From Eupeodes corollae (Eukaryota; Arthropoda; Insecta; Diptera; Syrphidae): 64,000 bases of DNA. Positions 56,467 to 64,000 of this stretch are shown here, one piece after another (position 1 is the first letter of the stretch; each line of letters begins with the position of its first letter). The translations under genes were made by a program, and so were the position numbers. The DNA lies in the NCBI RefSeq assembly GCF_945859685.1, contig NC_079147.1:55954946-56018945 (forward strand), written 5' to 3'. The notes beneath the pieces were generated by a model. The model had not been told where the DNA came from. It was given only the letters and a program-made list of their open reading frames with translations, and did not search any database.

Positions 56467-56680
56467 GACAGATCGTGGAAAAAATCAAGAACATCAAATC
56501 GACTACCACCATCTCTTCATTGATTTCAAGGCCGCATAAGACAGCATCTACAAGAACGAACTGTACAGAGCCATGTCATAATTTTAACCTTGGAGAATTC
56601 GTGCTGCTCTATAAAGTTTGGAAACAACTTAAAAGAACCTTTCGATATAGAAAAAGGCTTTAGACAATTTTTCTCTAAAT
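56467..56680 (+). mobile_element. RTE-like LINE RT scrap
   Basis: NQEHQIDYHHLFIDFKAA, then DSIYKNELYRAMS (with a stop at the catalytic Tyr-Asp position) and CSIKFGNNLKEPFDIEKGFR split across frames 56354-56539 and 56590-56832. A short middle section of the RT only. Confidence 0.8.
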
Positions 56681-57814
56681 TTTGTGTTCTCAATTTGGAT
56701 TCTTGCTACAAGAAAAACAGAAGGGTACCCCTCATAATATCTTTATTATATAATGGACCAATTTTGATAATCTTCTCTTTCTGTGCAAGCTGTTGTCAAT
56801 GGCCAAATTATCAAAATGATGATGATTTTTGAAAATCAAAAATGTATTTAGAAAGGGGTCAACATTTTTTAAGGAAATTTAAATGCAAAATGTATATTTA
56901 TGAGCACGTTATTTAGTGCTTACCAAAAATATTTTTAAGCCAAATTTAAAATGATTTTCGAATATAAAAATAAGTTAATCTAGATTGTTTGAGAAATAAG
57001 ATGGCATTTAAAATTTTTGAGGTACATTTTTAAATCTTAAAATATAGGAAATATTTTTAAACAGACTTTTTGGAAGAAATTAGCAAGCCCTAGCGATCCA
57101 GTCGTGCATGTTACTTCTTTCAAAATTGATTTCTGTTGAATAAACCTACTTTTAAAGTTAATTTGCTTTGGATGCTTTAGAGTTGAGATTTAAACACGAA
57201 TTTCAATGATACAAATGTCCCAAAAAAGAGACTCTAATGGCTAAGTGAAAAACATAATAAACATTTCATATCTCTTGATATAATAGCTTTGAATGCCTTG
57301 AGATTTGAAGTGAAATGAGTTTCTGAAACGTGTAATTTGTGAGTGCTACACAAACGTTTCTTCCCAACTTATTTTTTTACCTTAACCTTAATTTGTATTA
57401 ATTTAATTTTTTACAGAAATTGTGAACTTAAATGAACCTATTTTCTTAAATTCAAGAACCAAATATTTTTTTTCCAACAATTTTTTAAGTTTTGTTGACG
57501 ACTTTAAGATCAAAATACGAGTAAGCAGATTGATCACGATAGTAATAAGAGACTCTCGAAAATTGAGTTCGAAAAAAACCTACTTCAAAAAACAGACATT
57601 TTTACATATCAGATTGTCTTTCATTTTTATATTTTTAAAGCCTTCTTCGAATTAGTAAAAGTAGAAACAAGAAAAGTATATATTATTTTTGAAAAAAAAG
57701 AAACGTTTCAAAATTATTTCTTACATTTCTGAACACTTGTAAGCGGTCAGTAAAAACTCATTTAAGTGTGTGACACCGCACCCCTTCCCCCTGATTAAAA
57801 GTCTGGATCCGACC
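56681..57814. other. AT-rich spacer
   Basis: No gene recognised; very A/T-rich. Confidence 0.5.
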
Positions 57815-58985
57815 TTGAATCATACACCAACTTATCTGAACGAAATGGTCGGAAGTACGGAAGAAAACATGCCCGATGAATGGTACTTCAGTATTGTTTG
57901 CCCGATACTGAAAAACGGACACCCTCTTAGTACTTAAAATCGATTACAAAACCCTCTCTGTCTTATTGTGTGAACGTCTAAGGTACATCGTCAACAACCT
58001 GATAAGTCCTTATTAATGTGGTTTAAGACCAGGAAAACCCACAGTCGATAAAATATTCACATTACGGCAGATCCTGGAAAAAAAAAACCAAGAACATCAA
58101 ATCGACCAACCATCTCTTAATCGATTTAAAGGCCGCATAAGACAGCATCTACAGGGACGAAATGTAATGAGCAATGTCTAAATTTTAACTACGCTGCTCC
58201 ATTAAGGTTGGAAACAATCTAACAGAATCTTTCGATGTCAAAAAAGGCTTTAGACAAGGTGATGTTTTGTCATGTGATTTCTTCAACATCGTTTTTGAAA
58301 GAAAAGTGCAGAGCTCCACTGTCCTGTCCACACTAGAGGCACTATCTTTCAAAAGTTTGTCCAATTACTGACATATGCTGATTTCAATGATATTGTTGAA
58401 GAACTCAACATGATGTCAATGGGGATTTTGTGAATATTGAGGCAGAGCCGGTAAAAATGGGCTTAGCGGTTAATTGGGGCAAACCAAGCTACAACACCGA
58501 CGACTACGTCTCGGTCAAAGCATCACCATCGACAGACTTAACTTTGAGGTAGGAAAGGACTCTGTCTACCTAGGCTCTGCTTTGAACACAGAAAACAAAA
58601 CCAACGCTCTTACTTATCGCTGTATCTTTGAGCTAAGAAAGCAATTTAGTAGTAAAGCCCTCTCTCGAGCGAAAAAGTGTCTTTATATAACACAATCATC
58701 ATCCTCGTCCTGCTTTACGGTACAGATGCATGGAATATGACAAAAGCGCATTAAAGCACTTTGGGTCGCAAAAAGTTCTTCGCGTGATCTACGGTCCCGT
58801 ATGCAAACAAGGTGCGTACAGCGACGTTGACTTAAATAGAAGGATAAAAGTCCAATAACTGAGATGACTGGGTTGCATAGAGCGAATGGAAACCAATTTT
58901 CTGGCCTGGAATGTCTTCACATATACGCTCACAGCACAGCGCAGTAGAAGTAGGTAGATCACAAATCAGCTGACGTGCGCAAGTG
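57815..58985 (+). mobile_element. RTE-like LINE RT fragment
   Basis: From the end of the linker: ENMPDEWYFSIVCPILKNGH (57867-57925), a deletion, LLCERLRYIVNNLISPY, GLRPGKPTVDKIFTLRQILE (58020-58080), ERAMSKF-like remnants, SIKVGNNLTESFDVKKGFRQ and GDVLSCDFFNIVF (58200-58300), LLTYADFNDI (about 58370, a broken YADD), LGQSITIDRLNFEVGKDSVY, LGSALNTENKTNALTY (58474-58740) and a worn 3' domain. A stop replaces the AAYD tyrosine. No tail repeat is visible. Confidence 0.83.
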
Positions 58986-59439
58986 GAAATTGACCTTAAC
59001 AAAATTGATCTCTTTTAGAAGTCAAACTGATTTCCTTGTAGATGTAGGGATGCTATATGCTTTTCTACAATCTGAAAGGAAGAAGTGCTTACTTGCAACT
59101 CCTGGGGAGCAAGTTAGAGAAATCAGTGCAGCTCGATGATGAATGATACTGATCATGTACGAAAGTACAAATACAAATGAGAATAAATTTACGGAGAAAA
59201 GACAGTTCAACATTTGAAGGAAACAAACCTTCTAAAAATTATCAAATAGAGTCCACAAATGAGCTATATGTCAAATCATTAATGGAATTGTTTTATAATC
59301 GAATATACATAGTCTTGTGACTAAAAATATAATTCAAAATTGATTTCTACAAAGTGGTTGATGTTTTATTTCTTTGTTCTTGTTTTTACTAATTTTTTTA
59401 TAACAAAAAACTTAGACATAAAATTTGGTCCTTCGAGCC
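58986..59439. other. Spacer
   Basis: Nothing recognised except possible worn 3' UTR of the preceding LINE. Confidence 0.4.
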
Positions 59440-60240
59440 GGATTCTCCTGGGCAAGTTCGCAGTTTTGCTCAAGTTGCTGACTTGAGCTCACAACTTGAG
59501 AAATTTTGGGACATTGAAGAAACGCCGTTCCAGCCACATCAGACTGAAGATGACATGTGACAAACACTTTTTGATACACACAAAGAGCCTAAATGACGGG
59601 CGTTATGAGGTTAAGCTGCCCTTCAAAGGTGAAGGCTGCCCAGCGATGAGGTCCAGTCGACAAAGCGCTTATAGACGATTTCTGCACTTAGAAAAGAAGC
59701 TTGAGAGCAATCCGAAGCTTCGTGCAGACTATAACAAATGTTTAAAAGAGTATGAAGAACTCAATCACATGGAGGAAATTGATGCAAATGATGCGGTTTT
59801 ACAAACCCCATTTCACTACTTTTTGTCCCATCATGCGGTTTTTAAAGAAGCTAGCTCCACTACGAAGCGAAAGCTTCGGACGGGAAATCCCTCAACGACC
59901 GGCTATTTGTGGGTCCAAAATTGCAGTCGAGCATCATAGATCTCGTTCTAAAATGGCGGACTCACCGAGTCACATTTACGGCTGAGATCGAAAAAATGTA
60001 CAGACAAATTTTGGTTAGTTTCCCAGACCGATACTATCAGCTGATCATGTGGAGAGAGCAGAAGACGTCACCTGTAAAAATTTACAAAATGAATACAGTT
60101 ACTTTTGGCACAGCAAGTGCGCAGTATCTTGCCATCAAGATATTGAAAAGAGTAGCCGATGATGAAGAAACTAATTTTCCGGAGGGGGCGAAGGTTGTCC
60201 GTGAGGACATGTATGTCGACCTGTTGGACCTTTAATAGGC
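59440..60240 (+). mobile_element. BEL/Pao pol fragment (RT)
   Basis: Three frames follow one another. SLNDGRYEVKLPFK (about 59588-59630) then, in frame 59496-59939, SRQSAYRRFLHLEKKLESNP and YEELNHMEEIDAN. After a frameshift, KSLNDRLFVGPKLQSSIIDL and HRVTFTAEIEKMYRQILVSF at about 59885-60030 (motif A Asp-Ile replaced by Glu-Ile), then QLIMWREQKTSPVKIYKMNT, FGTASAQYLAIKILKRVADD and a damaged catalytic box MYVDLLDL (usual form YVDDLL). This is the BEL/Pao RT order. Protease and integrase are absent. Confidence 0.82.
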
Positions 60241-60455
60241 CCCAACTTCGGTTGCCTTGAAAAAGACACAGCTTAGAACTGCACTCATAAAATTGTCAGA
60301 AGCTACGGGGGGTTCACTTACTAATACAAACTATGCAAACCCAATAAGTACTCGTAGCAGTAAATATACAAATCAAAGGACTAAGTTTCATCGAAATTTA
60401 ATATAAGTTTAAAAAAGTCTGAAGTGGAATTAAAGACCATTTTTAGGAATGATGT

Positions 60456-60668
60456 TCATTGTAGATAAAGCTCGACTGATTGCATCCCACAAAATGTCGG
60501 GCGACCACTACTAGGGTAATCTTCCCTTGATGTCACTTCATCAAAGACTAAATAATCATACCATTGATGATGTGGTTCCACGTGATGTGTTGAAGCCCCT
60601 TGGTTAATTCCAGGAACATATGTTGGGATGGCCTCCTTGTGATAGTATCGTGGTGGATGTTGTTTATC
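60456..60668 (-). CDS. Candidate last exon of a host gene
   Basis: The minus strand has a 70-codon open stretch with no useful start codon, ending in TGA. It is preceded by a pyrimidine-leaning tract ending CCTATGCCTATAG, a fair 3' splice site, and an in-frame stop overlaps that AG, so the frame only makes sense as an exon. The peptide is His-, Pro- and Tyr-rich: DKQHPPRYYHKEAIPTYVPG, then HHVEPHHQWYDYLVFDEV and REDYPSSGRPTF. This is unlike the Phe/Ile/Lys/Asn-rich chance frames around it, and it matches no transposon protein I know. No upstream exon was identified; a minus-strand frame at 60664-60855 contains one hydrophobic helix. A chance frame remains possible. Confidence 0.35.
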   Translation of the reverse strand, partial: DKQHPPRYYHKEAIPTYVPGINQGASTHHVEPHHQWYDYLVFDEVTSREDYPSSGRPTFCGMQSVELYLQ

Positions 60669-62240
60669 CTATAGGCATAGGGTAGGGTATTGATCTTTCA
60701 TTACTCAAAAAATCAATGTATAGATAGACTAAGCCAATAACAAAGGTTAACAAAGAGGTGAATATGTTATGTCTTGGTAGCTTAGAAAGAGGAACTAACT
60801 CGAAGCCAAATAAATGTGAGTAAATCTTTGCGCAAATCATTTTGGTTAATTTCAAAAACTAAGCGAATATACAATTCCAGGGCACCAAGTGTCATCAAAT
60901 CAAATGTTGATGTTGTAAGCAATTATTCTCTCTTACCCAAATATAAGTATGCAGTTGGAGACATCTAGCTAAGGACCGAGCTAAATGGGGAAGTTTAGAC
61001 CGAGCTAAATGGAGAAATTAACTGACAGATGCAACATCAACATTATTATCGCAGCTATCGAAGTTTAAAAAACCTTTTAAATATCTTAATAACTTAAAAC
61101 ATTTATTCTAAAATAAAAGGAGAGGTACGAGTATATCTATTGCAAAAAACGATATCAAATGACCTCAAAGTAATTATAAATTAATTTATTTTCAGATGTA
61201 TCTCTAGATTTACATTTTTTTCTATAATAATCGGAAGTGCAACTACATGGTGCTACAATACGAATAAATAAATGGAAATTTGCATAATTTGTTGATTATA
61301 AATTCGATACTTTTAAAACCACAATATCTTGAGTTTCATTCTGCCCACTTCATTAGACATCATAGCATGAATTGATATGTCAATTTATTATTAATTTACA
61401 TTAGTTACATATACGATCTGTACTCCAATCGATGAAAAATTAAGTATAGTAGATGATCGTGATTTGACCACAACAACGCAACAGCGCAAGTAGTCAAGCA
61501 ATCAATATCTTAATTATATGATTGCAATCGATTTATCTAATTAAAACGACAACGTTTGAAAATAAAGTTTTGATTTAATAAAGTGATGCATGAAATTTTG
61601 AAATTAGCAGAAGATCTTCCAAATGTAATGAAATGTAAAACTTAACTAAACAAATTAAGTACACACTATGCACTCTGTCATAATTGACAGACCACTGCAT
61701 GTGTAGAGGATTAAGCTGTTAAATTTAATAAACGCGTCAAAAGTAAAGACAGAAATAAAACTAGTATGCATATTAGAATGTGTTCAGAATTTATAAATAT
61801 TAGATCAGGTTTTATTTAAATTTTAATAAATATTTTTAGTTTTTTAAATCCAATTTTAAAGGAACTGGAAACTTATATTTAAAAAAATGGTATTTTCGAA
61901 CATAAGAAATAACAGAGCTCTTGTTGCGTCACGAGTTAGCTTCAAATTTATTGTAACTTCTATGCTCAAAAATTATTTTGTTCAAATCGGATTATAAAAT
62001 CATTCTTTTGTTTCTGAGATATGCAATGTATCACTTCTTAAAACTAAGAAACAAACTTTTGAGGTTGTTTAGATTCACACAAAATTTTAGTTTTAAATAA
62101 ATTTAACGCTTATTTTTCAATATTTTAAGTATTTAATTTATCGAAAAATTATGATTAGTTTAAAGTTTTTTTTTTCATTTAATACATACACTCAAAGAAA
62201 CGCCAAATAATTTCTAATGAAAGTGTTTTAATCATTAAAA
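60669..62240. other. AT-rich spacer
   Basis: Apart from the inverted-repeat-bounded segment at 60905-61042 nothing is recognised. ACACTCAAAGAAAC at about 62207 resembles the ends of the minisatellite element at 24535-25285. Confidence 0.45.
60905..61042. repeat. LTR-like segment with 11-bp inverted ends
   Basis: The segment opens TGTTGATGTTG and closes CAACATCAACA, a perfect inversion (13 bp if one flanking base pair on each outer side is counted). TG...CA borders suit an LTR and the BEL/Pao fragment lies 0.7 kb upstream, but 138 bp is short and no target duplication is visible. Inside, GACCGAGCTAAATGGRGAAR is directly repeated with a 23-bp period. Confidence 0.4.
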
Positions 62241-63268
62241 ATTTTGAGTATCTCTTTATTTTGTAGTAGTCATCTTTTGATATTACTACTATACTATTGA
62301 CAACAATTTTGGAAATTTTGCATTTTCAGTTTGCAAAACTGAGGCACGTGAATTCGATAGTTGTAAGTCTGAATTGTGAAAAAAACACGAACTTTGCTAC
62401 TATAGATTATAGTGTTGACAAAATTCCAGGTTTGACCCATGGTTTTCATCTTGAGTGGTGAGAGGGCTTGTGTCTGACCCTCCAGCAATCCAGCGGCAGT
62501 GACAGGCAGCCAAGAAGGCCAAAAACAGAAATGTCGATCGTAAATACATTTTATACTACAAATGTCAGTATAGAGAATACAATTTGAGTGGGGATATACA
62601 CTCAAGAGTCGGCAGAACATGGGATGAGGAGCAGATTCTCCGGGAAAATGTGTATCAATCATTTGCAAGCTCCGAAGCTAATTTCAACGTACCCGAAATC
62701 CTTGTCACAAGGCAATTAAAAAGAGTCATTATCGATCCTTCGGCCAAATTAAAAATTTTGAGTATCTCTTTATTTTGTAGTAGTCATCTTTTGATATTAC
62801 TACTATACTATTGACAACAATTTTGGAAATTTTGCATTTTCAGTTTGCAAAACTGAGGCACGTGAATTCGATAGTTGTAAGTCTGAATTGTGAAAAAAAC
62901 ACGAAATTTGCTACTATAGATTATAGTGTTGACAAAATTCCAGGTTTGACCCATGGTTTTCATCTTGATGTGGTGAGAGGGCTTGTGTCTGACCCTCCAG
63001 CAATCCAGCGGCAGTGACAGGCAGCCAAGAAGGCCAAAAACAGAAATGTCGATCGTAAATACATTTTATACTACAAATGTCAGTATAGAGAATACAATTT
63101 GAGTGGGGATATACACTCAAGAGTCGGCAGAACATGGGATGAGGAGCAGATTCTCCGGGAAAATGTGTATCAATCATTTGCAAGCTCCGAAGCTAATTTC
63201 AACGTACCCGAAATCCTTGTCACAAGGCAATTAAAAAGAGTCATTATCGATCCTTCGGCCAAATTATC
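62241..63268. repeat. Recent 514-bp tandem duplication
   Basis: 62241-62754 and 62755-63268 are two head-to-tail copies that start ATTTTGAGTATCTC. By eye they differ by one substitution (CGAACTTT versus CGAAATTT) and one single-base indel (CTTGAGTGG versus CTTGATGTGG), about 99.6% identity. The junction shares AATTAAAAATTTTG with the left border. Confidence 0.95.
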
Positions 63269-63293
63269 CACAATGTCAGGTGGCAAGTTATGA
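62844..63293 (+). pseudogene. Unknown protein, exon-like frame with one stop
   Basis: In the second duplicate, TTTGCATTTTCAG (a good 3' splice site) is followed by a 150-codon frame broken only by TGA at 63015. It reads FAKLRHVNSIVVSLNCEKNT, DYSVDKIPGLTHGFHLDVVR and, after the stop, KNRNVDRKYILYYKCQYREY, GRTWDEEQILRENVYQSFAS and FNVPEILVTRQLKRVIIDPS. The composition is balanced and protein-like. I do not recognise it. The first duplicate has the same frame but lost one base near 62452. It may be a host exon that was duplicated and disabled, or part of an unrecognised mobile element. Confidence 0.4.
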
Positions 63294-64000
63294 TCTCGAC
63301 TCCGAAAGGGACTGGTAAAGAAGAGCCTACCAAAGATGAGGCAAAGAACTCAGCTACCCTGCTGCGTACCAGATCCGAAACAGAGAGACTACATGAGCCT
63401 AATCCAATAAAGGACAAAATAGTTCATCTAAGAAGCAAAAAGAGGGAAGGTAATCCGGATCTTGACTTCAAAATAATCGAGAATGTTGGAAGATCTTGCG
63501 AAGGCAAGGCAAAACTGAACCAAAAACAACTCAATCCTCGAGACCAGAAAAACCTGAGGATAGGAGTAAGAAAAAGTCATGTTCGCAAAACCCAAAAACC
63601 AATAAACCACGAGTGATGCGGGGCAAGGGCCCAATTTACAATAAAGCTGATCCGAGCGGTAGTGGGAAAAGAAATTGACATAACGACTCGACCCCCCTCC
63701 ATCAATAGCAAACTAACAATTTAGATAAGTTAGATGAGTTGATAAAAGAGAGCCTTCAGGTGGCCTTTATCAACGACGGGAGCTTTAATAAAAGGCTAAG
63801 TGAATATAAATGTCACAAAGTAGAGGAAATCAACTTGACCGTGGCAGCGTTGAGGTATTTTCCTCTACCAGCACACTTCCAAAATTGAAACCCCTCTCTA
63901 CAGTAAAAGGGTTTCACATTCTCACTCTCAACTGGTTGAGGACGCAAAGTCGTTGAAATGAGTGACTAATGGAAGGTGCAACTCTAAAGGTTGCTTTTAA
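63290..64000 (+). mobile_element. Probable LINE ORF1 N-terminus, runs off the end
   Basis: Frame 63290-63616 is Lys/Arg/Glu-rich (KDEAKNSATLLRTRSETERL, KPINHE), shifts at about 63600 to PRVMRGKGPIYNKADPSGSG, and then DELIKESLQVAFINDGSFNK with HKVEEINLTVAAL at about 63735-63855. The last block is comparable with VVVGVIDRSDDDGAIS of the ORF1 at 26704, the start of the conserved ORF1 domain in R1/LOA-like LINEs. The copy is frameshifted and cut by the window end. Confidence 0.42.

Noticed and set aside
62294..62668. 124-codon minus-strand frame in the duplicated unit
   Set aside because: The plus-strand frame of the same unit has a splice-like acceptor and a more balanced composition; I treat the minus frame as its shadow.

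Overview
The window is AT-rich insect DNA, most likely from a fly (Diptera). The basis is the mix of mobile elements: DD41D 'rosa-type' mariners, RTE-like, Jockey-like and R1/LOA-like LINEs, copia and BEL/Pao pieces and a tRNA-derived SINE, all lying in A/T-rich spacer. There is no operon structure, no bacterial gene and no intact host gene. Protein-family calls rest on motifs recognised by eye; no search was run.

Layout. 1-3.3 kb: spacer, then a decayed Transib/RAG1-like transposase gene. 3.8-5.5 kb: two pieces of an RTE-like LINE with a TAAG-repeat tail. 7.3-10.2 kb: copia fragments head to head, one split by a reverse-strand RTE-like LINE. 10.4-15.6 kb: R1/LOA-like LINEs on both strands and another RTE-like piece. 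15.9-16.1 kb: SINE copy 1. 18.5-20.3 kb: a mariner scrap and a decayed gene of a repeated arthropod family. 20.7-22.6 kb: a second RTE-like subfamily. 24.5-25.3 kb: an element built around a 20-bp minisatellite. 26.4-28.3 kb: an internally deleted LINE joining ORF1, endonuclease start and RNase H. 28.8-29.6 kb: a 328-bp tandem duplication inside another unknown family.

30.3-32.7 kb: a CR1-like LINE with a TAG-repeat tail. 34.6-37.0 kb: a SINE, a LINE 3' end and another CR1-like copy. 37.2-39.6 kb: a Jockey-like LINE split by a short mariner. 43.0-46.0 kb: RTE-like and Jockey-like pieces. 46.2-48.4 kb: a nearly intact DD41D mariner nested in an older mariner. 49.7-53.0 kb: three LINE pieces and a SINE. 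55.1-60.2 kb: three more RTE-like pieces and a BEL/Pao fragment. 60.5-60.7 kb (minus): a candidate host exon. 62.2-63.3 kb: a recent 514-bp tandem duplication. The last 0.7 kb looks like a LINE ORF1 running off the end.

How parts interact: the SINE shares its 3' end with the RTE-like LINE (27 of 33 positions), so that LINE's enzyme probably moved the SINE. The nested insertions give a relative age order. The strongest leads are the RAG1-like gene, the SINE-LINE pair, the nearly intact DD41D mariner, the minisatellite element, the 514-bp duplication and the candidate exon.
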